From the NCBI GenBank assembly GCA_010909165.1, contig MU008214.1:124001-188000 (forward strand): a stretch of 64,000 nucleotides of DNA, given 5' to 3'. Positions 1 through 11,849 of this stretch are shown one piece after another. The stretch's first letter is position 1. Every line of letters starts with the position of its first letter. The stretch comes from Anthoceros angustus. Lineage: Eukaryota > Streptophyta > Anthocerotopsida > Anthocerotales > Anthocerotaceae. A model generated the notes under the pieces. The model did not search any database and was not told where the DNA came from. It saw only the letters and a program-made list of their open reading frames with translations. A program made the translations under genes and the position numbers.

Positions 1-210
1 CCATGTTCCTAGACCTTTTATGGTTCGTTAACAAAACGATCTCCAACTTTGACAATACATTTTGCATTCCTGATCTTCAACTTTAACAACAAATTGTGTT
101 TTCATGGTCACTGGACACATGCTTAGCTTGCATGGTAAGCTACCCTTACCAAAACATGTATCTTCAAAACACCAAAAAGAGCTACCTTGTCAAAACATGA
201 AAAACCCTCC

Positions 211-336
211 CCAAAACACTAAAAACCTTGGCCAAAATACCAAAAACCCTGGCCAAAACAGCAAAAACCCTGGCCAAAACACCAAAAACCCTGGCCAAAA
301 CACCAAAAACCCTGGCCAAAACACCAAAAACCTTGG
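211..336 (+). repeat. 21-bp coding minisatellite
   Basis: Six tandem 21-bp units of the type CCAAAACACCAAAAACCCTGG run head to tail, with degenerate units continuing to about 389. The period is a multiple of three, so in one frame the array encodes a seven-residue repeat (QNTKNPG). It sits inside the Copia polyprotein between the protease-like and GAG-pre-integrase-like segments and is not a usual part of Copia. Confidence 0.9.
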
Positions 337-541
337 CCAGCCAAAACACCAAAAACTACAGCAAAAACCCTCGCCAAAACACCAAAAAGTATGGTATAAT
401 ACTTGAAAATGTAGCCACTCGGGCCCGAACAGACATTGTAGAAGCACCCGCGGCAGACGGGTGCTTCATAGAAGAAATGTCTCTTCATAGGAGAATGTCT
501 CTTCTCATATCACCTGTTCAAATCGAGGCTGTGAAGTCAAG

Positions 542-1897
542 TTGAGCGGAGCTAATGGACACAGCTTACAGCTTATCTGCCATCCTATGGGATGCCTCTA
601 TCCCATAGCTCATGGCCTAGCTCCTACCAATGACGGTCACTTGGATCTGGTTTCTACCAAATCAGGTCATTCCTCATTCAGTCTAATTACAGACAACAAG
701 CTAAGTCATCAGACTACATTGTGGCATTTGAGGCTGTCTCATCTTCACATTCAGGGCTTACATAGAATGCAGAAGCAACATATGGTTGTCGGCTTATCCC
801 CACTGTCTGACTTGCCTTTGTGCCCCGGTTGCCTTATTGGAAAACAACATAGCCAACCCTATCCAAGGTCCGCTTCTCACACCTCTCATTTACTTGAGGT
901 TGTTCATGTTGACTTATGTGGCCCCATGCAGACACCTTCTCTTGGAGGTAGACTGTACATGTTTGTCATACTAGATGACTTCAGCCACTTTACTACCCTC
1001 TACTCTCTCACTCATAAGTTAGAGGCGTTTCCTAGCTTTAAAACATTTCAAGCTCTAGCTGAAAATCACACTGGTTACAAGATTAAGATTTTCCGACAAT
1101 GCTAAGGAACTCAATTCCCTCGCCTTTGAAGCCCACTTGCTTGCTAGTGGCATCCAACATCAAAAGATAGTGTCTTATGCACATCAACAACTGGGCAAGG
1201 CAGAGCACCGCAATAGGTCGCTCCTTGATGCTGTCCGGAGCTCTTTGGCTACATCCCATCTTCCGAATTATTTATGGGCTGATGCTGCCGCTACAATTTG
1301 TTATGTGCAAAACCGCTGCAGCACCTCCACTGTTCCTGCCAAGACTCCTTATGAAATATGGACAGGACGCAAGCCGAATATTTGTCATCTTCGAGTTTTT
1401 GGTTGGGATGCTTATGCCCATGTTCCACCAAAATTACGAAAGAAATTGGATCCACGATCAACCAAACTGACCTTCATTGCCTATGGTGAATCGGATGGAG
1501 TAAAAGGCTATCCCCTGCTGGATAGATGTACTCGCCAGATCTCTCTTGCTCGGAGTGTTATATTTGATGAGATGCCCCTTTTGTCTAAATTTCCAGCTCC
1601 GACTCTGCCATATGGTCTGGGCAGTGACCACCGTGAATCTACAACTGTGACAGACTTTGATGATGGTGCTGCCTATGCTCTACCGATAACCCCGCAGCTG
1701 AATTCGCCATCTCCTCAGCCTGGTGTTGTCATTGCGCCTGCTACTCCAGCCCGCTTCATCCAGTCTACAGCTGAGGATGATTTTGGCCTCAACCCCGGGC
1801 CTTCCAGCTCGGACTTGCCATCTCCTCACGGCCTGGTTGAGGCAGCCGTTGACATTGGCGCCTCATCATCCAAATTGCTTCTTTGCAGTGGGGCTTG
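542..1897 (+). pseudogene. Copia GAG-pre-integrase and integrase, frameshifted
   Basis: The first reading frame (542-1105) carries the H-H-C-C zinc-binding pattern of Copia integrase (LWHLRLSH followed by CPGCLIGKQ), then the start of the integrase core with VHVDLCGPM and the aspartate-rich VILDDFSHF. Around 1093-1100 the frame breaks; the conserved SDNAKE segment resumes one base over and continues as 1137-1897. That part has the core end (GIQHQKIVSYAHQQLGKAEH, whose first acidic residues are the expected E of the DDE triad) and the Copia C-terminal region with NRCSTSTVPAKTPYEIWTG and FGWDAYAHVP. A stop at 1896-1898 precedes where reverse transcriptase would begin. The family assignment is secure from motif order; activity is not expected. 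Confidence 0.85.
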
Positions 1898-2027
1898 AGT
1901 GCTGGTTTGTATCTCGGACACTTACTCCTACTGACTTCTCCTCACATGGCTCGACGTCCCATCCACAGCGGACTGTCTATTTGGGGAGAAGGTAACACCT
2001 ATGATGCTAAGGAGGTTAATATACACT

Positions 2028-2290
2028 ATGGGGGTTTTGTGTCTTTTATACAACTAAGGGGGTTTCCAATGGGTCTTGAATGAGGTTTCGGCACTTGGTT
2101 GAAAGGCCTTAGAAAAGGGTGGACACTGCGAATATAACATTCATGTCCATATCATGCCGGCAAAGGGTATGGACCATAGACTGTCCTTCAGTTTAGGCCC
2201 AGTTAACGCCCATGTATGAGGACCATTAGTGCCGGTAAAGTTGTAAAACTATGAGCATTCTACGGCAAATCTATGGCTAAGAATGGTAAG
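2028..2290. repeat. Dispersed repeat R, copy 1
   Basis: A roughly 270-bp repeat whose other copies lie at 25735-26025, 52555-52860 and, as a fragment, 56348-56460. Shared landmarks in order are short blocks ending in AAGGGGGTTT, a segment GAAAAGAAGGGTGG or similar, a block like ATGCCAGCGAAGGGTTATGG, and one like GACCATTACCGCC. No coding potential is seen. It may be the terminal part of a transposon family. Confidence 0.6.
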
Positions 2291-2429
2291 AATAGCCTCC
2301 ACCTTCGGGTTTCACACAAGACTTTGAGAACAATCATGACCATTGGATTTTGAGGGTCCTCAACTCCTGAGGAGACCCTCATTCTTGACAATTTGAGTCA
2401 CAAGACGTCAGCTGACCGACGTCTTGGGA

Positions 2430-2600
2430 CCTGACTTGTAGATCGGCCGGCCGGTGCCCTTCCCACGCACGCCCTGCCCATGGGTGCCGGCCGACCGGCG
2501 CCCTTCCCCAACACGTCATGCCCATGGCCAGCCGGGCCTCCATGCACCTCCCATACCGCCGACGCCTCCCAAGGGCACCTCACAGCCATTACAAATAAAA
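2430..2600. repeat. GC-rich dispersed repeat G, copy 1
   Basis: A GC-rich stretch built from the palindrome GGCCGGCCGG and blocks such as CCCATGGGTGCCGGCC. Related stretches occur at 55740-55905 and 57585-57870. The next roughly 45 bases are AT-rich. No gene is seen between 1898 and 2640. Confidence 0.6.
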
Positions 2601-2648
2601 TATATAAGTAACACTTCAAAATTATGATTGCTTGGCATAGTTGTTTAG

Positions 2649-2877
2649 CGGAGCGGAGCGGAGCGGTGCGGAGCGGTGCGGAGTGGTGAGGCGGAGCGGC
2701 GGAGGGTGGCGGAGGCGGAGGCGGTGCGGAGGGGTGAGCGGAGGCGGAGGCAGTGCGGAGGGTGGCGGAGGCGGGATGTGCATGAAGCGCAGTGTAAGTG
2801 CGGAGGCGGAGGCGGAGGCAGTGCGGAGGCGGTGCGGAGCGGTGCGGAGGCGGTGCGGAGCGGTGCGGAGGAGATCG
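2649..2877 (+). repeat. GC-rich GGAGCGGTGC-type minisatellite
   Basis: About 230 bases of irregular tandem units made of GGAGC, GGTGC and GGCGGA. All three forward frames stay open for long stretches and give low-complexity Arg/Gly/Ala peptides, which I do not regard as genes. Confidence 0.85.
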
Positions 2878-3468
2878 GGGCCTTACAGTTTTCAGCGGCG
2901 CCTGCGGCCTGAAGGATTCGGCGTAAGTGCGGTGGTGTGGCGGGGCTTCTTTTAGCTCCTACGTGTGGGGTTTTTCGGCCTTAGGGGCCCCGCCCCAGTC
3001 GTCTGTGGACCCTGCCCACCCAAGTGCAGTAATTGGGCAACCCGCTTAGCGCTAATCTCTCTTTCGGTGTTCTACTACTTTATTTGGCAGCGGTAATGGC
3101 TCAGTGGATGGCCAAAGCCCCTCTCTTGAATCTAAGGTGCAATATGACATGGCGGATCCTGCTTTCCCGGTTCATAGTCTTGAGGTGTGACTCTCGCTTT
3201 TGGAGGACAAATACTTTCTTTCATGGAGTCACATTATCTTGGAGGCTAGACTCAAGATTTCTCCGCAAGCACTCGGATCTATCTCGATAGGTTTGAGGCC
3301 CTCCGATGCTACCAATGATTCCCTCCTCAATGAACGGCAAACTACGTATGTTTTGAGCCTTGAATGGGAACACCTTATTGCGACTTCTCTAGACACTTTC
3401 CGCATGGATATGAGCCCAGCATCGATCTCGACATCTCTTAAGGAGCTCAGGAAGATTTAAAGGCTAAT

Positions 3469-4136
3469 ATGATCTCTAAGCACGTTGAGTCGACCACAAT
3501 TCCACACTCTACTCCGGCTACCACGTTTGACCTACCCGGCCTTTTGGAGAAGGTTGAAATTATTGTTGAAGACAAATTAACTTCTATCCGTCTTGGCATG
3601 TCCAAGAATGATGAGGTTATTCAAGAATTGCGTGATAGGCCCCTTGCCCCGACCGATCACCACACACCGCGAAACTCGCATCACATCGCTACTATTTCAG
3701 AGTCCGCGATCGCGATAAGCGATCTCGAAACCTCCGACATGGATATCGGGAACTACTCCGTAAAGTGTAAGGGGTTTTGGTGATGTTATCAAGGTCGATG
3801 TTCGGTTCCAACACGCTGGAGAGTGGACCATTCTCGATCCCCACTTATATTGTGCGTTTTTACTCTTGAGGACTGTGTTATGTGTTACGTGCACGCACAA
3901 ACTTGAAAGGCCAAGATATATTTGTCAACCCCGACCTTACTCCTCTCAATGGGAACGCAAGAAGCAGTTGCTTGATTGTAAAGAAGGCAAAATCGGAGGG
4001 TATGGCTTATTTCATTGATGACGACCTAGTTATACGGGAACCCAAGGCGCGCATGTCCGTAGGGATGCGGGCCCGTGATGGCATCCTGGCTTTGAATTGC
4101 AACGGATCTATCAATCTACACCGCTGGAATGCTTGA
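3469..4136 (+). pseudogene. LINE ORF1-like region
   Basis: Three fragments on the plus strand read as the C-terminal part of a plant LINE ORF1: a coiled-coil-like segment around 3540-3650, then IFVNPDLTPL at about 3915-3950, then DDDLVIRE at about 4020-4045. The pattern 'F-V-x-x-D-L-T-P ... W/L-V-I-R-x-G/E' is typical of the end of LINE ORF1 proteins. Frames change near 3780 and 3880. It lies immediately upstream of the endonuclease region in the expected order. The sequence from 2950 to 3468 probably also belongs to the LINE 5' part, but I cannot show it. Confidence 0.55.
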
Positions 4137-5520
4137 TCTCCTCACCGCCGGATTACGGATATTGTGTTTCTATCGAGACTCATGAGCATCATACCCGCCC
4201 CTTAGGCCGTTCTCCGGATATTCATGTTTTCTACCTTTAGACACCATGTCTCCAAAGAACTCTCCCAAGGCTTTGCATTGCTATTTTGAGTCCTTGACTC
4301 CTTTTATCTCCCTTATTCGTCATGACGAGCTTAGCTCATCCTCCGGGTTCAATTGTCACGCTTTTCTCTTCTCACCGTGACTTATAGGCTGCCTCACATT
4401 TCCTCCAAGGTCCTCCAAATATGCTCGGGCGGTAATCCATATGCGGATCTCCCGAGTCCATCTCCCGAGTTTTCCCCTATTGCCGATATTCTTCTCTAGA
4501 CTTCAACGCTTGACCTACACAACAAGTCGCTATCTATGATTCCTTGGATTTCGACAAAATTTCTCACCGATCCTCACGACTTTGCCCGTCTCTGATACCC
4601 ATCCACTAAATTCCTATGGTGTTGCCCTTTACGCCTATCAATCCCACAACATGGTCATTTTCAACGGACTCCCGTTGGTGACAACAGTAATTCTTTCTTC
4701 AGCCGATGGTTCCTCTTCTAGCGGTTGGATTATGTTATTGGTGACGTCGGCCTTCTCGTATTTCTAGGCTCTGGACTCTGGACTCCACATGTTTGGAGTC
4801 CCCACCATGCCGATTGTTTTGATCTTTGTTCCTCCGCCTCGTGATCCCCGCCTCCACCTGCCTCCACCGATTCACCTTTCCACAAGACCTTGTACCCCAA
4901 TTTTCCAGCTTGCTCCGCCTCCTCCCTTGCTTCCATTCCCCCACCTCCCTTTTCTGCTGCCACTTCCACCTCATTGTTCTAACCTCCTCGCCCACTTTTC
5001 CTTTCAAATTTTGCCATCCTCCTGCAAACCAACCCCGCCATCCCTAGTTTGATGCGGATTAGCGCATGCTCTCAATTGCATCTCACTTTGCGCCAACTTA
5101 ATCTCCTCCGATCCCATCATTCCGCCTTACAAAGCCACCGCTAAGCCTTACAAAGCCTTCATCTCCATGAAGAAGTCCCAATTCATCCAAGTGAACACAC
5201 CCCTCTCCGCTCTCGAACGCCCCGGCCTGGAAGGAATTCCACACCCGCTCACCCATTCTTCTCAAAGCCACTCGAACTCCTCTCCTATGTTCATAGTCTT
5301 TACCACATCCCTCGCCCCGCCTCGATTCCTCCGATCCCCGGTCTCGTTTTCACCTAATCTGTCCCGTGCTATCCGGAAGGGTATGTACCATCGACCCTAA
5401 TGGTATCCCTGGGGATTTATTCCGGTTTGCTAACTCTACCTCCTTCTCCTCGCATCTTGCCTCTCTGTTTAATGATGCTTTGTCTTTCGGTTTCCCTGAT
5501 CCTTGGTGTGAGAATGATAT
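4137..5520 (+). pseudogene. LINE ORF2, 5' half (endonuclease), interrupted
   Basis: Degenerate coding sequence of a LINE apurinic/apyrimidinic-type endonuclease, split over many frames. Visible pieces are a DFNA segment (GDFNA motif, about 4490-4515), LDYVIGD (about 4725-4750), and near 5400-5520 the linker to reverse transcriptase: NGIPGDLFRFANSTSFSS followed by LFNDALSFGFPDPW and CENDIV. At 5520 the reading stops abruptly at the edge of an LTR retrotransposon and resumes at 23230 with the next expected LINE residues (SNYRFITVES). The interruption point is therefore inside the protein, upstream of the catalytic domain. Confidence 0.75.
5515..5520. repeat. Left target-site duplication of Gypsy element
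   Basis: TGATAT directly precedes the element's TG start at 5521 and recurs directly after its CA end at 23224-23229. Six bases match; if one base is an indel artefact the duplication is the usual five. Confidence 0.75.
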
Positions 5521-5853
5521 TGTGGAACGCAAAAGTTTGGGCAACCAGCCCAAAAGAGCCCGAAGACAAGCAAGTTTGATTTTTTTTGGCTAAGAACGAT
5601 TGAAGAGGAGCATGAAATTTTCGAGAATCTTGAAGCTGAGTTAAGGGACATTGTTAGAAAGGCGAAGAGGATATCCGAGGAAAAGAAACGGGTCCGAATG
5701 ACCCTTGAGCGAGATAAGAAGGCGCCCGGTGGGGAAGTGTAGGTCGGACTACCGTAGGGCCGCCACACTACGCCTGTGAGGCCGGAAGAAGGCGACTACC
5801 GTAGGTCAAGGCCCCTAAACGGGGAATCTAGAATAGAGGGGGAGGATATCCAC

Positions 5854-5860
5854 TATATAT
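5854..5860 (+). promoter_or_regulatory. TATA box of 5' LTR
   Basis: TATATAT in the context CCACTATATATGCTC, exactly conserved at 18535-18541 in the other LTR and surrounded by AT-rich DNA in an otherwise GC-rich LTR. Confidence 0.6.
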
Positions 5861-6568
5861 GCTCATCGATAGGGAATAAATATATTAAATGATTAGCAAG
5901 CGATTAATTAGGAATAGCAGGCATAATAGGAAAATAGGTAGAATTAGGATTTTGGAATGATGAATCCAATCTAGGGTTGTCAGCCGCCAGTGTGACATCC
6001 AAAGGGCAAAGTGCGCTGACCGCGCTTCCTCCACTTCGCAAGAGCTAGACGAGAGTCGGAGTTGGAGCGTAAGAGCGCAGAAGGAAGGAAGGCTACCATC
6101 GCCATCGCCATCGCCAGAGCAAGCAAGGAAGAAGGCGGAGCGCGGCGCCCATCGAGAGAAGGACCACGGAGAGAAGGAGGAGACCGTGAAGGGCGAGTAC
6201 CGCAAGGAAGGAGCTCACCACGCCCAACCAGGAAGAGGAAGTGTGAAGGAGAGCCAAGAAGGCGGAGCACTTGAGAGTGCGGAAATTGAAGGAAAAGAGC
6301 GCAGAATGGTGGCGACCGCCTCGGAGAAGGACCACGGAGAGGTTGGCAGCTGAAAATTCAAGCCGGGGCTAACGTGTGCAGGAGGGGTGTTACCCAACAA
6401 GGAAGAGGTTTGGAGTGAAATTTTGAAGCTCTCAAATTGGAGTAATTTCCTTCAAAGCTTGAAGGGAACGCCACCATGCCTCGAGCTGGAAAGGCAAGGA
6501 AGGAGCCACCGCAAGGGCTCTCCTCGCGAGGAGGAAAGGAAAAGAAGGTGGAGCTCGCACTGGAGGGG

Positions 6569-8870
6569 GAGGTCGAATGCCTCAATTCACTTGCTTTGGG
6601 GCAGCTCAACCCCAGATTTGGTTGATTTCGGCGAGGAGGAGAACATCCAATGGGTGTATGGCCGCCAATGGGCCTACACCAATTTGGAATTGATTGAGGA
6701 GTGTTACATCAACCTCCATCAATCGGAAGCGCGAGTACCGCAAGCAAGGAAGGAATGCTGATCCGCTGTCGGACCGGTATTCGACTATGGAAGACCGGAG
6801 GAGGAGAGCTCGAATTGCTCTCTCGAAAGGTCGAATGGAGGAAGAGGACATCCGACATCCCGCAGAGTTCCTTGACATGATGGATGGAGGTGAAGCCCAC
6901 GCCAAGAATGGTGGAAGACCGAGAGCATCAAGGAGTCAAGTGGAGGCTCTTCAAAGATTGTGCTGGGGTTGGTAAATTACCAACGCACTTCTTATTTCAA
7001 AGACCAACTTCCTCCAATTTTGTGGAAGATTTCCATGGGAGCCAAGCCGATTGGGGACTATCATGTATGAGGCCTACATCCACCATCGAGAGAAGCTCCT
7101 CAAGCCAAATTCGTGGATGAGGAAGGCCAAGGCCTGCTACCTTAGCACCTATTTGGTGCATTTATGGGAAACCGAGGGACTCCTCACAAGCAAGGAGCTT
7201 GAAGATGCATGGCATCCCTTTGAGGTCATCCATCTCCAGAGGTTGGAAAGGCCTTTGCCTTTGCATTGGAAGACGGTGGGAGGTCGACCTCCACAAGCAT
7301 GCTAGAAGCAAGAGGAGAAGGTTCGAGGCAACAAAGTTGCCGAGTGGGAATCCTTTCCCCACATGTGAGCAAGCAAGGAAGAAGAGGAGGAAGAAGGCCG
7401 AATGGTGGTCTATGAGAGAAGGACCATGTGGGGTGAAGAGTGGGGAGTCCCCACCATCTCCTTTGTGCCTACGAGAGGCACCCCACGACTACTCCCTAGG
7501 GAGGCGCCACCCAAGGGGTGGGCAGACCGTGGTAGGCACCCCACCATGGTAGGCATCACCAGGGGAGCAGCCCACCACGTAGGCAGCACCCCACGCCAGA
7601 AAACAGCCCACGGTGGAAGGGAAGGAGAAGAGAAGCCGGGGCGGCGAGGCCACCATCTCCTACTGGGTGGGAGAGCGGATGGAGCGAAGGGGGACTCCCC
7701 GATGGCCGGGGTGAGGTCGAGATGCCTCAATTCACTTGCTTTACTCAACCCCATTTAGTGGATTTCGGCGGTGGAAGGGAAGGAGAACATCCTAGGTGGG
7801 TGTATGGCCGCCAATGGGCCTACACCAATTTGGAATTGATTGAGGAGTGTTACATCAACCTCCATCAATCGGAAGCGCGAGTACCGCAAGCAAGGAAGGA
7901 ATGCTCGACGGATCCGCGGGCGTCAAGTATTCGACAGTGTATGGAAGACCGGAGGAGAGAGCTCGAATTGCTCTCCTCGAAAGGTCGAATGGAGGAAGAG
8001 GACAGCCCTCCCGACATCCCGCAGAGTTCCTTGACATGATGGATGGAGGTGAAGCCCACGCCAAGAATGGTGGAAGACCGAGAGCATCAAGGAGTCAAGT
8101 GGAGGCTCTTCGCAAAGATTGTGCTGGGGTTGGTAAATTACCAACGCACTTCTTATTTCAAAAGACCAACTTCCTCCAATTTTGTGGAAGATTTCCATGG
8201 GAGCCAAGCCGATTGGGGACTATCATGTATGAGGCCTACATCCACCATCGAGAGAAGCTCCTCAAGCCAAATTCGTGGATGAGGAAGGCCAAGGCCCTGC
8301 TACCTTAGCACCTATTTGGTGCATTTATGGGAAACCGAGGGACTCCTCACAAGCAAGGAGCTTGAAGATGCATGGCATCCCTTTGAGGTCATCCATCTCC
8401 AGAGGTTGGAAAGGCCTTTGCCTTTGCATTGGAAGACGGTGGGAGGTCGACCTCCACAAGCATGCTAGAAGCAAGAGGAGAAGATCGAGGCAACAAAGTT
8501 GCCGAGTGGGAATCCTTTCCCCACATGTGAGCAAGCAAGGGAAGAAGAGCAGCGCAAGAAGGCCGAATGGTGGTCTATGAGAGAAGGACCATGTGGGGTG
8601 AAGAGTGGGGAGTCCCCACCATCTCCTTTGTGCCTACGAGAGGCACCCCACGACTACTCCCTAGGGAGGCGCCACCCAAGGGGTGGGCAGACCGTGGTAG
8701 GCACCCCACCATGGTAGGCATCACCAGGGGAGCAGCCACCACGTAGGCAGCACCCCACGCCAGAAAACAGCCCACGGTGGAAGGGAAGGAGAAGAGAAGC
8801 CGGGGCGGCGAGGCCACCATCTCCTACTGGGTGGGAGGCGGATGGAGCGAAGGGGGACTCCCCGATGGCC
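6569..8870 (+). repeat. 1,146-bp tandem duplication in 5' LTR only
   Basis: The segment beginning GAGGTCGAATGCCTCAATTC at 6569 repeats from about 7712, and landmarks such as GTGTATGGCCGCC lie 1,146 bases apart (6654 and 7800). The 3' LTR has the segment once (19190-20350). Both boundaries contain GGTGAGGT, which suggests duplication through short homology. Confidence 0.9.
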
Positions 8871-11717
8871 GGGGTGAGGTGAGAGCTGGAAATTTCCAAG
8901 AAGAAGAAGGAGGGGAATTAGGACCCCTAGGAGAATTGGAGCTTGTGAAGCACTCACCGTGGATTTGAAGGGGCTAGGGACCTAGCAGCCTCCTTGTGGG
9001 CATGCCAAGAGGAAGTGAAATCTCAAGACATGGCCGGAGGAAGGTGGACCAAATGGCAATTGGAGGCCATGGAGTCCGATGAAAAGGCAGCCAATTGGAA
9101 AAGGTGGAGAAGCTCCAGCGACCTCATGGAGACAGAAGAAGCCTGAGGGAAGGTTGTCAAGTCAAGAAGAGCCATTCGAGCAACAACCCAAAAGGATTCA
9201 TGGAGGCAAGAGCATTTTGCCCAATTAGAGCAAGAGGAGGAGAGCTTGCCAAGAGGAGAAGGTAGCGGTCCAAAGAATGGCCAAGAAAAGTGATGGCTAC
9301 TCAAGCCATCAAAATCCGGACATGGAAGGAAGACCCGACAATTGGAAGAGAAGCGAGCTGGAGAAGCTCCTCAAGCCAAATTCGTGGATGAGGAAGGAGA
9401 AGGAGTTGGCAAGCGGAGAAGGAGAGCTTGCCAAGAGGACTGGAACAAAGGAGGTCCAGAGGAGGAGCCACAAGAAGGTGGTGCATGCCGTAGTGAGGAA
9501 GGATTTTGGACTTATGCCCTTCGTGCAAAATTGGCCACCAAAGGAAGGAGGAGGAGAATGTAACCCTCCATGTCAAGGTGGGGAATTGACCACCAAGAGA
9601 TGCCTACAAGGTAGGTGTGAAGATGGAGAGTGGCCCACGAGATTGATGATCTCCAAATGCATCACAACTTGGGGCTCACCTCCACAACAGATCTTGAAGG
9701 CCAACAACGAGTCTTACGGTTGGCCAAGGAGGACATTGGGTCCTCATGATGATGAAGGAGCGCAAGTGCAGCCTGAGGCCTCCGATTTTGATGAGGCCAT
9801 CGAAATGGACTCGAGGAACTGAGGAGTCGAGGTGAAGGAGCCACCGCGACAGGATGGGAGACGGGCGGAGAGCAAGGAGGGGAAAGCCCCCTCGGGGTCA
9901 CCTACCACGGTGGGGTGGTAGTCCGCCAGACCACCGCGGGGGGACGCCACACGGTAGTCCGCGACTACCGGGTAGGGCAGCCGCGCACAGCTGCTGGGAG
10001 TTGGGGAGGCGGATGGGCGGGGTGCGGTGGTACCCCTAAGGAGCTGGGGTGGTGGGAGAGACAACCCCACCGGAGAAACTAAGGACGGGTCCGACCCGTC
10101 GGAGGAGGAGGGTGAGGAATCCCCACGAGTAAGGGAGGAGACCCGAGGAGGCCGGGGCCCGAGAGATTAGGCATCCGCATGGTGGGCGAGATGGGGATGA
10201 AGGGTGCTCTATGATAGGTATGGACAAATCAAACAAGGCAAGAGCAATGAAGATCTCACCCAAGAAACCCTCACCGAGCGAGGAAGGAGGAAGAAGGAAG
10301 TAAGGAGATACTACCACGATGGTAGTCACCTACCCGTAGTCCGGACTACCGCGGTGCGAATGGGCGCGAGGCGGCGGAGAAGGGGCGCCTAGGTGCGCGG
10401 GAAGCGATTGCCGGACGAGGAATCCAGGACGCCGCCGCGGAGATGGAGGAAGGGCAAGATTGTACTTGCACATTAGGAAGCGGATCCGGGGAAGGGCAAG
10501 AGCAAAGGAGGGCGAGGGAGCCAATCCACAGGACACGTCCCACCCCAAAGAGGTGAAGACTAGATATGGTCAAGGGCCATAAATGCTAGGTAGAAGAATA
10601 GGAAGGACGGTGATGTAATCGACATCCTTCAAGGATAGACTTAGGTGAAGTTAGAATAGAATTTACCAAGAAATGCATAATAGATTAGGTGCCGACATTA
10701 AATGTCATGTAGGAAATAATAGAATTGGAAAAGGTGACTGCAGAGGGTCACCCAAGGGAGGTTGTATGTGGAAGGCCTCCTATAAGAGGAGGAGGATTTC
10801 ACAAAGTAAAGTATCATGTCTTGCCCACGCCATCGAGTCCTTTGCCATTACAGAGGAATTTCTCCCGTGGAGCCAACATGTCTGGTAGAGAGGAAGTCGC
10901 GGTGGTCTGAGTGTTGGTGGAGGACTTGCTCACGCAAGTGCCTAAACGAGTTGCTCCCTTGTGAATGGTTGTGAAATTGCTTTGCTTTGGGTGTGTGGCA
11001 AATGCCTGAGAACTCGGCTTGAGGGTAGACTACAGGAAAGACTCGGAGGTTCTCGCCGTCGTGTCAAACTCATAGCAACCGCCCAAGGAAGAACTTGCTG
11101 GTGGAGGCGGACCTGTGCGCCAGCCGTAAGGCAGTCGAAACCAAGAAGCCCGAATCGAGGTTAGACTAGGAGGAAGAGGATGAGGAGATGAGAAGATGAG
11201 TAGAGGATTAGAGGTGTAGGTGTTAGTGGAAGGCCACTGTGCAGCCTAAGGGACGAATCCCAACTGCAAGTAAAGAGCGCCCCGAGTGGAGAAGTGGTCT
11301 TAGAAGTAGGGACGAAATCGCGGTGTGAACCGGGGTCCCGGCGCCGTGGTAGGCTCTTGTCCGAGGCAGACTGCAATTGTGTTGCTGTAGGTCAAGTTTG
11401 GTCTTAGAAGTAGGGACGAAATCGCGGTGTGAACCGGGGTCCCGGCGCCGTGGTAGGCTCCTTGCCGAGGTGACCCGCAATTGTTTTGTGTCGCCAGGGT
11501 CGAGGGATTCGATTCAAGCAAAGGCAAGTGGTGCACTGTGAGAGGGAGAGTAGGGCGCCTTGCTTGTTGAGAAGGTCGAGAGTGTGTAGCGATTGCGACC
11601 ACAAGGCCTCGAACTTTCACACAAGTCTCATGGGACGAAACCCAACGAGCGACAAAGGATAAGTGTGGCCGCTATAGTGGGAGGACCGGGAGTGCCCTGA
11701 TTCTCCCTACCACATTT

Positions 11718-11735
11718 TGGCGCCGCTGTCGGGAC
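11718..11735 (+). promoter_or_regulatory. Primer-binding site, tRNA-Asp type
   Basis: TGGCGCCGCTGTCGGGAC starts five bases after the 5' LTR. From memory the plant tRNA-Asp(GTC) 3' end gives the primer site TGGCGCCGTTGCCGGGGA, so about 14 of 18 positions agree, including the first eight. This is the initiation site for minus-strand DNA synthesis. Confidence 0.75.
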
Positions 11736-11849
11736 TTGTTGAAAGGTTGAAGTTTTGTGGTTTCCATCGCTAGGTCGTAGTTTGCTTGAGAAGGGACCGA
11801 GTCGACCATAGGGGTGAGAAGGAATTTCACGCACCAAGTTGTCATAGGG

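Larger units (their letters stand above)
1..1897 (+). mobile_element. Truncated Ty1/Copia retrotransposon
   Basis: This is a partial Copia polyprotein region. The first 100 bases encode a stretch like the end of the protease and linker region (FCIPDLQL). After a minisatellite comes the GAG-pre-integrase zinc-finger region and integrase. No reverse transcriptase or RNase H follows and no LTR was recognised, so the copy is 3'-truncated and its 5' part lies outside the window. It is inactive as it stands. Confidence 0.85.
5521..11712 (+). repeat. 5' LTR of Gypsy element (about 6.2 kb)
   Basis: The left LTR aligns along its whole length with 18218-23223. It is 1.18 kb longer because a unit of 1,146 bp is present twice (about 6569-7711 and 7712-8870). 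Both LTRs contain a 100-bp tandem pair near the 3' end (11297-11350 and 11401-11460 here). A TATATAT box lies only about 335 bases from the LTR start, so nearly all of the LTR would be transcribed leader and U5. Parts look like decayed coding sequence: a run with AYTNLELIEECYINLHQSE and another with EFLDMMDGG. Confidence 0.9.

Noticed and set aside
211-389. CRISPR-like array
   Set aside because: Direct tandem units without unique spacers; a minisatellite in a eukaryotic retrotransposon.
2641-2955. Arg/Gly-rich 104-codon ORF
   Set aside because: Low-complexity translation of the GGAGCGGTGC minisatellite.
9277-9822. 181-codon plus-strand open frame in the 5' LTR
   Set aside because: The matching 3' LTR segment is broken in this frame and no domain is recognisable, so it is not called as a gene although it may be part of the LTR's coding-like sequence.
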